The notes below the pieces were generated by a model. It had not been told where the DNA came from and made no database searches. It saw only the letters and a program-made list of their open reading frames with translations. DNA of 64,000 nucleotides from Euryodendron excelsum. Taxonomy: Eukaryota > Streptophyta > Magnoliopsida > Ericales > Pentaphylacaceae. The translations under genes were made by a program, and so were the position numbers. How positions within the stretch are numbered: the stretch's first letter is position 1; the number at the start of each line of letters is the position of its first letter. This document shows positions 34,401 to 45,308 of this stretch, one piece after another. Location of the stretch: assembly GCA_033060915.1 (NCBI GenBank), contig CM065380.1:45837001-45901000 (forward strand). Reading direction: 5' to 3'.

Positions 34401-35247
34401 CACTTGGGCGATGGACCTCATTGGCCCCATTACCCCGCCTTCTCGCGGCCACATATGGATCCTTGCTACCACCGAGCTTTACACCAAGTGGGTTGAAGCC
34501 ATCCCCCTCAAGCGCGCCACAGGACCCGCGATCTCTAATTTCATCCGGGAATACATCATTTGCCGTTTCGGGCTTCCTAAGGTCATTCTGTCGGATAATG
34601 GGACCCCCTTCGTTAACAACAATGTGGGGCGACTCTTGGCGTCAAACGACATCACTCATCACAAGTCAACACCTTACTACCCAAAAGGAAACGGTCAAGC
34701 CGAAGCAACGAACAAAAACCTCATCAGAATCCTCAGTCGAACGCTGGAAGATCACCAAACCCATTGGGCCGATGCCCTGCCAATGGCACTCTGGGCGTAC
34801 CGAACCTCCAAACGGCGCTCCACCCAAATGACACCCTTTTCGTTGGTCTATGGCGCCGAGGCCGTCCTTCCGGTCGAAATCGCCATTCCATCAGCTCGAA
34901 TTGCTCTCGCCAGCGGAATGCTCCATCATCACCGACCCCCGTAGCTCGAGTCCCTGGACGAACATCGCGACAAGGCCCAGGCTAACCACCGCACTTACCA
35001 ACAACGCCTCGCGCGAGCATATGAGGCACTCGTACGTCCACGACAGTTCCAGCAAGGAGATTTAGTCCTGCGAGCCACACCCCAAATCATGAGGGGAACC
35101 TCTACCACCAAATTCTCTCCCAAGTAGGAAGGCCCTTTTGAAATCCGAGAAGCGCACGACAGCGGGTATTACCGGATTGCTAGACCCGACTCCACCGCAG
35201 CCCTGTCACCCATCAACGCCAAGTGGCTCAAAGCCTACTATCCGTGA
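31405..35247 (+). pseudogene. pol: pol of the Tat element (RT, RNase H, archaeal-type RNase H, integrase), with in-frame stops
   Basis: It follows gag in the same frame after a single TGA. The reverse transcriptase shows VCLDFRDLNRACPKDEFPLP, then FSGYNQIKM and the catalytic YIDD at 32329-32340. RNase H follows (about 32760-33120). A second, archaeal-type RNase H starts WTLTFDGSS (Asp at 33223) and contains SNNEAEYEALILGL. Two linker plus zinc-finger modules (33682-33981 and 34021-34338) precede the integrase core, which has WAMDLIGP (Asp at 34414), LSDNGTPF and KGNGQAEATNKNL. The frame stops at TAG 34942-34944, and again at TAG 35125-35127 in the C-terminal domain; it ends with TGA at 35245-35247. 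Both stops are one transition from a sense codon. All catalytic residues I could check are present up to 34942. Confidence 0.9.
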
Positions 35248-36518
35248 CACCTGGCTCTGACAGTTTCAGTTTGCCATCTTTATTGTAATTTGTGGGAGAG
35301 GCTGCGAGTTTAGCCTCCACGGTGTGACTAACTTTTTGTACATGTAACTAAGAAAGAACAGCAATTTGTACATATAACCAAGAAAGAACAGCAAGAATTT
35401 GTTTTGGGTACTCCAACCATTAGCTTTTATTACAAAACAGTACTTTACATTACATCACTATTACAATTTAGCTCTGTCGAAGCTCGCTACAAACGGCAAA
35501 ATCCATACGCTAGGTCCTCAAACGCGGCGGGCCCTCATGCCAAGGGTTCCCTAGGGGGACAGGCCCCGCTACGCGTAGCACAGGGTCATGCGCTCGAACA
35601 TCAAGCGACCCCTCATTCCCGACACCTCTCATTCCAAATATGCTGGGAAGGAGTGAAGCGCCTACGCCCCAGATGCCAAATAAACAGCTCCAGGTCGCCT
35701 TCTCCCCCGAGTGTACAGCTTGCACCTGAATCACTGTCAGATCTGGGCGCGACTCGCACAGGGTCTCCTTTAAAGAGGCCGCAGTGACTCCCCCGGCCGA
35801 ACTGCCCCCACTCAAGCATCTCGTAGGAGGGATCCATGCACGTCACACTCGGAGGAAACCTTCACCCCAGGAGTCTCTGGTTGTCCAGGCGCCCCCAGCT
35901 TCTGAGTTACCTAACGTTCCCTTCCAACACAGGGGTCAAGCCTCACCAGAAAGGAGAAAGTTGCAGCCCCTCGGGACCTCACCGCCCCCTTTACATCGCA
36001 GACCCCAACATCAAAGTTTTTCCTAGACCACCCGCACCCAGCAGGTGCTCCCCGAGCACGCCCACCATCAAATCTCATGCCACAAGCATCGCATTGGGAG
36101 CGCGCACCGGCCGAGCCTCCCGTACCTCCAGTCAGCATCCGCCACCTCCGTAGCCACCGCCTCTTGCCAAGCGCTGGCGCGTCGGTAACGGTGCGAGCGA
36201 TCTTGGATATGCGTGCTGCATAAGCACTCGGTTCTTTCCTATGCCACCCATCCCCACCTCAAGTCGGAGCCCCTGGTTCAAATCCTCTATGATCGACTCT
36301 CATTAAACCACCAAGGACTAATCAACTACAACACAAACCAAAAAAAAAAAAAAAACAAAAAAAAACCCCCCCACTGGACACCACCCAACCTCCCACCCTA
36401 TTTATACCCTGAGTCGGCTCACACACAAAGACTTGACCGGACTCCCAAGTCTCCCGAATCTCCCTTTCACAGATATGCCTGACTCCCCTTCCCCCCTAGC
36501 CCTGCGCACAGACAAGAC
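35248..36518. other. Untranslated stretch between pol and the tandem array, with a possible SINE-like insert
   Basis: It contains a 28-bp duplication ('taac.aagaaagaacagcaa', near 35347 and 35378). At about 36205-36361 a block has A-box-like 'tgcataagcactcgg', B-box 'GGTTCAAATCC' and an A-rich tail (from 36340), which may be a tRNA-derived SINE. Open frames on both strands here have no known motif and overlap one another, so I do not call genes. Confidence 0.45.
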
Positions 36519-36680
36519 TCGACGGACCTTGACAAGACAACACCCTGCCACGGTCCGTCTCCAGGCGTAGGGCTCGACGGATCTTGACAAGACAACACCC
36601 TGCCACGGTCCGTCTCCAGGCGCAGGGCTCGACGGATCTTGACAAGACAACACCCTGCCATGGTCAGTCTCCAGGCGCTA
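36519..36680. repeat. Tandem array, three units of 54-55 bp
   Basis: Units start with ctcgacgga at 36519, 36573 and 36628 and share 'cttgacaagacaacaccctg' and 'gtctccaggcg'. Short tandem arrays between pol and the 3' LTR are a known feature of Tat/Ogre-type elements. Confidence 0.88.
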
Positions 36681-36745
36681 GTTTCCAAAAAAAAAAAAAG
36701 CACACTAAAGAGTCTTTTCTTTTTCCAAAAACACAACTGACATTT

Positions 36746-36760
36746 TTTTTTATTAACTTC
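36746..36760 (-). terminator. Polyadenylation signal of the antisense PMD gene
   Basis: On the minus strand 'gttaataaaaaa' contains AATAAA about 95 nt after the stop codon of the antisense gene. A T-rich stretch follows (36687-36702 on the plus strand is an A-run). This placement fits a 3' end formation site. Confidence 0.5.
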
Positions 36761-36852
36761 TGCTTGTAATTACAAAGCCCGCCCAATGTGTGACGGTAAA
36801 CCCTTAAAAAACTAAACCAACAAAATTTCCCATTGCACCCATCCCCCCCCAG

Positions 36853-39800
36853 TTACAAGCTCCCGAAAAGGCTCATGCTACCTAGCCCCTCCGCCAGTAT
36901 CCCCCACCGGCGTTCTAGCTCGGCCTTGTCTCGCGCCGCGGCTTCCCTGGTTCGCTCCAACCTCTCGAGTTGTGCCTGTTGCCTCTGGATCTCACCCTTT
37001 TGCTCTGCTATGGCCTGATCCAACTCTACCAGGTGGTTGCCCAAACCCACCACCCTCCCGCCAGCCACCGTCATCTCGCTGGCGCGCTCTAGCCGCTCTT
37101 CCAGCCAAGACATATCAAATTTCATTCGCTCCATGTCCCTTAAGCTGGTGTCCACCGCCCCCCAGTCCCCCGTGTCCAGGCTCGTCATCGGCTGGCCGTC
37201 CAACTCCTCTAAGAAGGAGCCAAATATTTCCATCACACCTCGCTGCATGAATGGACTCCACTCGTGGTGGCAAGCAAAGGTCTGGGGCGCCTCCGCAAAA
37301 ACCCTGTGTAACCTGGGTAGATAGGCTTCTTTGACTCCCGCAAAGAGCACAGCTGGATCGAGCACCACCTCCCCCTTTTCAGCAGCGCGGGTCGTAATCC
37401 CCACAACTTCGCTGGCTTCCTGTACTACATGCCTCTCACCCGCGCCGGCGGTCTCATTAATGGCCCGGGCTTCAGGGGTTTCCCTCTGCGACTCGACCTC
37501 GCCCTGCCCAGCCTCATCCTCCACGTCCCCGAAAGCGCTGGAACCCCTAAAGCTGCCCTCCGCCTCGTCCACCGCGGTGACCCTCACATTCCCAAACCTA
37601 GGTTTCAGCACCCCCCGCCCCGACCCCGGGGTTCGAGTCTCTACTTCAGTCTCCCGTACAACCAGCGGGGGGGTTACATCCCCCTCCCTTTGCTCCACTG
37701 CTGCACTCGCCGATTGTGGAGCCTCCTCATACCAGCCTAACAGCAGCACGGGGGCAGGACTGGCAGCTTCAGCAGCAGGTTCATTTCTCACAGGCTCCGG
37801 AGCTCCCCCCTCAGCCCCACGATCCCCACGCTCTTGCCCCACCAGCTCGACTCCGGGCTCTTCGCCTGGCTCTCCCACCAGGTCTATCACCACGTGGGCA
37901 ATATTCACCCTGTACGCGTCTACCGGCCCCGCGCGCGGTTCATTCAGTCGAGAAAAATGGGCGCCAGTTTCACTCTCCGCCACCGGGGGGACCTCGGGCT
38001 CGGTGTTGGCAGCACGTATTGGCGGCGTCCCGGGCATCTCTTCCTCATCTCTTAATGACATCAGCCCCTCCGCTGACACGCTGCGCCCCGCGGATCTGTC
38101 CCGCGTCTCCTGGGCACCAGCCCCCCTAGGGCCCGCGGACGCTTTGGACCCACGCCTTTCCCCCCTGCCGGCGAGCGCCTTCCTCAACCGTCTCATGCTC
38201 TTTCCGCCCCTTGCAGGCGCGGCAGGCAGTTCTACGGCTCCCAAACCGGTACTTATAGCCTCCGCGGCGCCGGCCTCATCACTTAATAAATCCCCCAGCT
38301 CGCCCACCACGTCTGTGGGAACGGGCAGCCCTACGCCGTCCACTGGCTCATCATTTCCTTCAGCAGTGACTTCAGCAGCCTACAACACAACAGACCGTTT
38401 ATCAGAATTTCGTCATTCCCCACGCCATGTAACCTCAATTCTGCCAGCTTACCCTTTGTCGTTTGTCCCGCGAGGCCGACTCCCCCACGCCGCCTCTCGT
38501 TTGCCCCCGCGGGCGCTCATACTGTTTGGCCATTTCCCCCACGTAGCCGCTACTTTGCTCCCTCGGTCTCTTCTGCTGCGAGGCCCGCTCTCCCCCACTC
38601 ACGCTCGCCTGCTCCTGAATCACCACCCCGGGAGCCTGCGCAAGGTCAACACTTGTACTCATGGACGGACAATTCCAATAATAACAGTGAGCTATATATA
38701 TATATATAATACCAACTTACCTTGCGCTTCTGGGCAACCTTGGAAGTTGATGATTCAGGGCCGCCGCTGCTCACCAGCTTCACTGTTTTCACGCCTGTTG
38801 TGTACAATACCTTGGGTAGTATCACCACCCCGTCCACCACCTCTGGCGCGAACCGCTCATCCTTCCGGCGGGGCTCGACCACTATGACCTTTAAGCGACG
38901 AGCCCGCTTGCTGAGATCCCCCCAATTCGCTAAGGTGCGAGCTTTGCGCGGTGCACATAACCCCCGCTCTTCCTGGACCACATCCTCCAACGCTGAGGCG
39001 GAGGGCTCCACAAGGGTGTACTTGGCAAACGCATCTAAATTCTTCTCCCAATATACCCTCCAAGCACGCGTGCCTCGTCCCTCGCCCTCACGGCTACATA
39101 CCTTCATCCCGTTAAAGGTCTTCACCCCAGCCTTCACATCAACCATTACGAAGCGCGCCATTGAATCGCGCGCTAAGCTGGGCGCGGCCACAAAATCCAG
39201 GCCACCTTGATCATACCCTAGTTGCCGCGCCACGCGGTGCGGATTGTATGACACGATGTCGAAGGTGGCGGCCGCCGTCAGGCACGAGAGGCCCCCAGGG
39301 ACAGCCCAGAGCACGTTCTCCGCCATAGCTTCAGTGAACTCCTCGTCCTCCCTCACCAACACCTCCCAGTCATCATCCTGGTACTTATCGAAGTCTGCCA
39401 CACCGGGCAAGGACTCCACATAGGGGCGCGCTTTAAATTCGGCCGCCTCGTCAATCACCCCCTTTAGGCTACCGCGCGGCACTACGGCGGCCCACCTCAG
39501 CGCGCGACAGTATACATCCTCTTCTGCCCCATCTCCAGCCTCGTCATTTTCAACTAAACGTGCAGTAGGCGCGACACTCTCAAACCTCTCAAAGAGGAAC
39601 ATTTGAAGGAAGTTGGTGCACACATAGCTGCGCACGTCATAGCGCCCCATCGACCTTACCGCGTTGGTCTTCATTTGGTCAAGGTGCGAATAAATAGTCC
39701 CGAGAAACAAAGGCCCTAGCGCCAGCCGCCTCCCACTCGCTAGTGCGGCCGCTATCGGATAGAGGGAGTAGTTGACCCCATCAGACGGAGGCCCCTCGAA

Positions 39801-40685
39801 GACGTGGCGTGACAGCCATGCGGTAAGAAATGCTGCCAGATGAAACGGGCTGCGTAGCCCAACCCCCTCAACACCGCGCCGGTGCTCATCCTTGGTATAA
39901 TCTCCAGCCTTGGCGGCCTCCTTAGACACCCCCCTCAAATCGCGGTACCAATAGATGGTCCACCCTTTAAAGGTATTTTTCAATGTTTTGCCTTGAGGAG
40001 CCTTCGCAAACTCGCTCACTGCCCGTGTAGCCGCGGCTTGCGCCGCTTTCAAACCCCTTACTATTTCCCATTCTCGGGAATATAGTTCGAAGGTGCAAGG
40101 ATCGGTATCCCCTACGATGGGAAGTTTCATCAACGCGCTCACATCCTCCAGGGTCGGGCCAATCTCCCCGCCTACTGTCACGAGCGTATGGGTCTCCACA
40201 CTCCACCGCGACAATAACACGTCTAACCACGGCGTGCTTCGTTTCACGTTCTAGCTAAAGGTACTCATCACAGCCTCGTGGATACCGGCTCGTTGCAGAA
40301 CCCCCACAAACTCGGCGCTCTCCAGGACTTCCTCGGTCCAAACTTCTAGTCCTTCTCCAGACGCGCAATAGCTGTCCCACGCGGGGAAGGCATAGGGGCA
40401 TTCCCCCCGCTCCACCATGAAACGAGCGCAAGACTCAGGCGTGATGAATGTCTCGTGTCCGACCCGAGCCTCTGCGCGCGCAAGAAACAAGGGAGCCTTA
40501 GCCACGGGCGTTTCCGCGGCAAAGTAGGGGAGCTTCGTCCATAACTCATCCTCGCCCCCCAGATAGGGAGCTCGGCACCAATACTCAGCATCGGGAACAT
40601 CCCGGCCGCCCTTCTTCAAACTCTTTCTCTCATTGGGCCCTAAGCCTCGGGGTACACTCGCCGCCGATGTTGAAACTCGAGCCAT
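36853..40685 (-). CDS. Antisense three-exon gene of the Tat element: plant mobile domain protein with C-terminal coiled coil
   Basis: Exon 1 is 40685-38721 (ATG in context gaaATGG). Intron 1 has a GTAAGT donor. Exon 2 is about 38635-38453, with acceptor gcgcag or a nearby alternative. Intron 2 runs from GTAAGC to ttgtag. Exon 3 is 38379-36853. Both introns are phase 0 and under 100 nt. Exon 1 carries the PMD signature: LLSRWSVETHTLV, then GEIGPTLEDVSALMKLPIVGD, and later FHLAAFLTAWLSRHVF. The middle is Lys/Arg-, Gly- and Glu-rich. The C-terminus is a heptad-rich helix (AEQKGEIQRQQAQLERLERT). A TAG at 40251-40253 interrupts exon 1 in frame, just before VKRSTPW. PMD proteins include MAIN/MAIL1, nuclear proteins tied to silencing and genome stability; the role of element-borne copies is unknown. 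Antisense ORFs in this position have been reported for Tat-group elements. Confidence 0.8.
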
Positions 40686-40873
40686 TTCCAACACAGATAA
40701 AGGACCACGGCGCGAAGAAAAGTTCAGAGACAAAGTTCACTAACAAGCGCTCGGAAAACCTCTTCACACACAAAGTTCAGAAAAACTTGAAAATGGATGT
40801 TTGAAAGAAAGGAATCACGAGCGCTGCAGACAAAGACTGGACATCCGAAAGTGGGGAATCGAAACCAAGGACC

Positions 40874-40882
40874 CCTTTTATA
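40874..40882 (-). promoter_or_regulatory. TATA box of the antisense PMD gene
   Basis: On the minus strand TATAAAAGG lies 189 nt upstream of the ATG at 40685 and inside the element, outside the LTR. It is the only strong TATA motif I see in the 480 bp between the antisense ATG and the 3' LTR. Confidence 0.62.
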
Positions 40883-41159
40883 CCTCTCAACCGGTGCCTC
40901 GAAAACGAAGAGTCGCCCGTAATGATGACCATCATCAATCGTCGCGCCCTTTAACCGTCAAACGGTCGCGTCCATCGGCTCGTAACGGTCAGAAATCATA
41001 AATAGCTGTCGTCCGCATTAAATGTTAGACATGACATCTCAGACACGTGGCAGCTCAGGGTTGACCTTCACAGCTGGACATTTCGACCATCAGTCGCATC
41101 TCGTCTCCCGCTACGTGCTATGCACGCGCACGCCCATTGGTCTAAATGGCCGCACACGT

Positions 41160-41172
41160 ACAAGGGGGCTAA
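41160..41172 (+). promoter_or_regulatory. Polypurine tract of the Tat element
   Basis: 'acaagggggctaa' immediately precedes the 3' LTR, the expected site of plus-strand DNA priming. It is short and interrupted by ct. Confidence 0.6.
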
Positions 41173-42077
41173 TGTAGGTACCCAGTCTACGGGCGCCACG
41201 TGGTACCCATTTTGCCCACCTGGTAGTCCACGTGGGCCCCCTGGCTACCCCAAAGTCAACCGTGGTCAAACCACGGCTGGGCATAACCGCTCCTCACCCT
41301 TGCCCCCGCGGCAGGGTCGGCGCCCAAACACCAAGCCTCGTTCAAGCAAGCTCCAAGAGCTCCTCTTAAGCCAGGCCCCCGCGCCTGCACGGCTCCGGCC
41401 AAAACGAGAGCCTGTGCTTGACAGGCCCCTACGCCTAGCACGATCCAAGGCTCTGTGCTCCAACATCTAACGGGCCCAGGCCCCTAATTGGCTAACTCAC
41501 TCTCGCTTGGGACTCCTCCCCGCGGGCAGTGGAACGGAGGCTAGAACCGAAGGGATTGTTGAGCCGCGCGCTTCACAAGCGTGCGTGGGACCAGTCCCAT
41601 CAACCAGCTAAGAGAGAGAGATATACCCTCAGAGCCATTTAAACACCATATCTTTAGCATTAAATGCTGACCCGACGCACATTTAATGCAATAGACACGT
41701 GGCGAGCTGTGGCTGGACAAGCACCTGACCCCGTGGCAGCGGGCATCCAATCGCCCGCCGCGGCCGCTGATAGGACCTCTCCAGGTCATGATGGCGGAGC
41801 TCAGGCCTGCCCAGTCACGGCTCGCCACGTGTCCGCACGTGCTAATCACTCCTTACTATAAATAGTCTCAACACATTTATGACAAATAGGACAGTTAATC
41901 ACATTTATGACTCGAGTCGTCGCTGGCTCATGAACCTCTCTCTCTCTTGTCTGCCCTCTCGGTTCTCGCCCTTCCACAGCCAGGAGACCCGAGTGAGTCG
42001 GCTTCTGTGACTACCAGGACTCCTAGACGGGTCTCACGCAAGTCAACCTTGCGTCTCCCAGTCAAACTCAACAAACA
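41173..42077 (+). repeat. 3' LTR of the Tat element
   Basis: 905 bp, the same length as the 5' LTR, with no indels. The roughly 17 differences are all transitions. The right border is aacaaaca, followed by the target copy actat. Confidence 0.93.
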
Positions 42078-42082
42078 ACTAT

Positions 42083-42493
42083 AAATTTTAAAATAAAAAA
42101 TGGGGACTCACTTATAAATAATAAAATTTAAATTTTACCAACCATATTTTTTTACTTTATTTATTTATTTTTGTATTTGTTTTGAGAGTTTTTTTTTTTT
42201 AGTGTTATTGGGTTTGGCATGCAGGGGCGGGTGTAAAGGCTAGGGTGGACGGATATTTTTACTCACAGAGCGGGATGAACGTCCAACAAAATACCTGTAT
42301 GGGTATGGAGGCGGGAATGAAAGTAAATTTTTTAAATGGATGCAGAGATGAAGGTGCCAATTCCCGTCTCGGCCTGGTCGACTGACATTCCTATTTAAAT
42401 CTCATGCTTAACCCCACTTCGGCGTTTGAAAACCAATGGAAATAAGGGATTCGAACAAAGTATGTTATTTGATATGTACTAAAATTAAATAAT
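42083..42493. other. Host repeat between the Tat element and the M1 MITE
   Basis: AT-rich start, then a G-rich block ('ggggcgggtg', 'gagcgggatgaacg') that resembles the block at 23.1-23.2 kb in reverse orientation. No gene seen. Confidence 0.4.
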
Positions 42494-43030
42494 AGGTAAA
42501 TTTTATTTTGTTCCCTTATAGTTTACATTAAATTTTACATTTATATTTTTAATTTTAGCAATTAAGTTTTTGTATTTTTAATTTATTGTAATGTCATTGT
42601 TATATAAGTTTTCGTTTATGCAATTGATAGTCAAAAGCCTTGTGCGTCTCATATGACCATTTTTAAGGGTCAAAATGTATTTTTTCACATTTTGACTTTG
42701 AAACGCCCTCAACTTTCTCTCACATGAGACGATTGGGAACCTTAATTTCATTTTATACATAGAATACCTTAATTTTTAAAGGCTTTGAAATACATTGGTA
42801 AAGATAATGGCATTTGCGCGTCAAAATGGTGTGGAAATATATTTTTACCTTTCAAATAATATAACGTGAGACGTACAAGACTTTTGACCATTAATTACAC
42901 AAATAGAAACTTATATAAGAGTAACATTGTAACAAATTAAAAGTATAGGGACTTAATTGCAACAATTAAAAATACATGTCTTGAAGTGAGATGCGGTATA
43001 AAGTGCGAGAGTGCCCCATGTAATTTACCC
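42494..43030. mobile_element. Long-TIR MITE, family M1, copy 2, with 9-bp target duplication
   Basis: This 537-bp element begins aggtaaattttattttg and ends catgtaatttaccc. ttaaataat occurs at 42485-42493 and again at 43031-43039. The arms share 'caattaag', 'tatttttaatt' and 'gtaatgtcattgttatataa' with their inverse partners, and are homologous to 23516-24065. The empty-site sequence is preserved in host repeat copy 1 near 22415-22430 (tttaaataatcttgag). The 9-bp duplication points to Mutator-type mobilisation. Confidence 0.85.
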
Positions 43031-43525
43031 TTAAATAATCTTGAGAGTAGGATAAATAATTTGAATATTCGTGATTTAGGGCTAAATTACATAACTTTTT
43101 TATACCGAATTTGTAAACCCTGTTTCTGTTTTTTGTTTTCGTCCTCTAAAATTTGCTAAAAACGTGTTTAGTGAATTGAGTCTGAAAATTGTTTCCGTGG
43201 AAACCGCTTATGGTAAATCGGTTTCAAAACTTATTTTTGAAAAGTATTTCAAAAAACACTATAGTTTTGAAAACTATTTAAAATTTGTTTTTTCAATTTT
43301 CAAAACTATTTTCATATGAATAAAAAAACTATATAAAACCTATGATATTTTCAATGGTCCTATTTAAGAACATGAAATACGAAAAACTTCTAATTTTTTT
43401 AGTTCTAAAAACACTTAAGAGCATGAAAAAGAAAACGAAAATAAAAACGGGACTAGGATAATGTTCCGAGATGCTTTATTAACAGTTGGTACCCAACATC
43501 GAAGGTAGGTGAGACTGCGAGAGAC
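43031..43525. repeat. Host repeat, copy 2, left part
   Basis: This continues the repeat seen at 22.42 kb ('aataatcttgagagtagga', 'cgaatttgtaaaccc') up to the MULE insertion point. It ends with the target sequence gcgagagac (43517-43525). Confidence 0.6.
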
Positions 43526-43670
43526 GGCAAATTTTCCCGACAAAAGGAAAAAATGAACTTATTTCTCAACTTGGGTGCTGTTTTAACTTTATTTAGCAAC
43601 CCAGGTTTGGCGTCTTTTCAAATGACGTTTTTATTAAAAACACATTTCCTAAAAGTGTTTTTATGTTATA
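43526..43670 (+). repeat. Left terminal inverted repeat of the MULE
   Basis: About 145 bp, inverted and about 80 percent similar (by eye) to 63165-63308. The outer 12 bp are identical. Just inside, both ends carry repeated 'gcgtttttt' or 'ggcgtttttt' words. Confidence 0.85.
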
Positions 43671-43876
43671 TTTTCACGGTCGAAAATTAGAAATATACAA
43701 ATGTTTATATAAACGCTTCGGCCAAAAATTATAAACAAACGTATAAATACTTTTTAAAAAAGCGTTAATTTGCGCCAAAAAACGTCATTCTGAAAAGCAT
43801 TTCTTAGTAAAAAAAAGCCTTTAGAAATAGCGTTTTTTAGAGCTAAAAAATGCCTTTAAGAAAGGTGTTTTTTTGT

Positions 43877-44062
43877 TATATATATGTATAAGCCCTAGAC
43901 CTTGCCTCTTTCTCTCTCTCGAACACACAAACTCACCTCTCTCTCGCTCACATCTCTCTCTCTCTCTCGAACACAGACAGACCACTCTCTCTCTCTCTCG
44001 CGTTAACTCCTCTCTCGCACGTCTCTCTCGCTCAACTCTCGGGTCTCTCTCACATCTTACAG
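43877..44062 (+). promoter_or_regulatory. TATA box and CT-rich untranslated leader exon of the MULE transposase gene
   Basis: 'tatatatatgtata' at 43877-43890 is followed by a leader rich in CTCTCT. It ends with a consensus donor, acag|gtaggt, at 44063. The matching acceptor tgttgtag is at 45274, only 34 nt before the transposase ATG. A CT-rich leader with a long intron is common in plant genes. Open frames across this stretch come from the CT repeat. Confidence 0.65.
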
Positions 44063-45274
44063 GTAGGTATGTATATATACACATATATAGATTAGATTTG
44101 TATATATATATTTAGGGCAGACTACCTGTTAATGTATATATACATTTATACGTATAGATATAGTTGTATATATTTGTACAAATATGTTGTCATTTGTATA
44201 TATACATTTATACGTACATATAATGGATTTGTTTTTCATTTTATTTGTTTTCTATTGTTGTGGATTACTCAAATTTGTTTCCTATTTACTCAAATTTCTT
44301 GAAAAATTCTGAAATTTTGAATTATGTTCATTTCTTTTTTTTTTTTTGGCTGAAGTATTATTTTCTGTTAAAATAAAGTTAAAAAGGAAAAAAAATATAA
44401 AAAAAGTTGAAAACATAATATTGGTTTAGCGTTCAGATGCGTAGATGAGCCCTTATGTGCAAAGAACTAGGATTGATGTATTTGTTTCACTCCATGCATG
44501 TTGATTATAATTGCGGGATTGGAATTGATTAAAACATTGACTTTGAAGAAATCTGTTCTCTTCTATTTTACATTTTTTGGCCTTCATATTTCTACTAATA
44601 CCTGTAGATGGGTTTGGTGTTTAACGATTGCATGCATATGGCTCACAGAAGGATACAGTGCTAACATTTGCATTGCTATTGAAGCCACATCTCTTGTTTC
44701 ACTTCATACGTGTCCTTGGCCTTTTGGTTCTGAATGCTAAAACTTCTTTCTTCAATGAGCTTTTTATTCAAAATAAAATTAAAAAATATTAGTTTTCTTT
44801 TAAAATAAAGTTAAAATGTTTACTATTTTTAATTAGTTGTTAGGAAAATTAGAATAAAATAAATAGATATGTCCAAAAAAATTAATTTTTATTTGGTTGC
44901 TCATAAAAAATGAGTATTGATAAGTAATTTATTTCTTTTTAATTTTTTTTGTAAATCTAGATCCAAACATATCTTAATTTTGTAACATTATGAATCCTTT
45001 AAAAGTAGAATAGTTAAATAAATAAATTTAAAGTCAAGTCTTCATTTTAACAAAATAATGGATGTAAAGTTGCTATTTGAAATATAAATCTTGTAAAAGA
45101 AAATAGTAGAAGGCTTTTAAAAACAAAATTATCGTAGTTATATATTATTTTGACATTGTTTATGTGATTTGTAAAAATAAAATTGTCGTAGGTATATATT
45201 ATTTTGACATTGTTTATGTGATTGTACCTAGGTGAGCTGGAATTAAAAATTGTTGTTTAAGTACTGTGTTGTAG
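44063..45274 (+). other. 1.2-kb leader intron of the MULE transposase gene
   Basis: GTAGGT donor and tgttgtag acceptor, AT-rich throughout, no coding exon. It contains a duplicated block, 'tatattattttgacattgtttatgtgat' (written here only by position: about 45142 and 45195). Confidence 0.55.
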
Positions 45275-45308
45275 GTTCAACAAGGTTCATTTTGAAATTA
45301 TCGAAAGC

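Larger units (their letters stand above)
28054..42082 (+). mobile_element. Tat-lineage Ty3/gypsy LTR retrotransposon, full length, with 5-bp target duplication
   Basis: The element spans 28059-42077, flanked by actat at 28054-28058 and 42078-42082. Order: 5' LTR, primer-binding site, gag-protease, RT-RNaseH-aRNaseH-integrase, a non-coding stretch with a tandem array, an antisense PMD gene, a polypurine tract and the 3' LTR. The extra archaeal-type RNase H and the antisense ORF are hallmarks of the Tat group. The two LTRs are both 905 bp and I count about 17 differences, all transitions (about 1.9 percent). Insertion is therefore recent. Four in-frame stops interrupt gag-pol, so the copy is not autonomous. 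It is much richer in G+C than its surroundings. Confidence 0.92.

Noticed and set aside
33989..34831. A 280-codon frame overlapping pol in another frame
   Set aside because: Shadow of the integrase region. Codon bias and motifs belong to the pol frame.
35404..36153. Open frames on both strands between pol and the tandem array
   Set aside because: They overlap each other in several frames, show no motif, and lie in GC-rich sequence where long frames arise by chance.
36205..36361. A tRNA gene inside the Tat element
   Set aside because: A-box and B-box-like words are present, but no cloverleaf can be drawn and an A-tail follows. At most it is a SINE remnant.
37331..38887. A 518-codon plus-strand frame opposite the PMD gene
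   Set aside because: It runs across the splice sites of the minus-strand gene and is a Ser/Pro-rich mirror of a GC-rich coding strand. No domain is recognisable.
43821..44115. Arg/Glu-rich and Ser/Leu-rich open frames on opposite strands
   Set aside because: They are translations of the CT-rich leader of the MULE transposase gene, upstream of its donor site.
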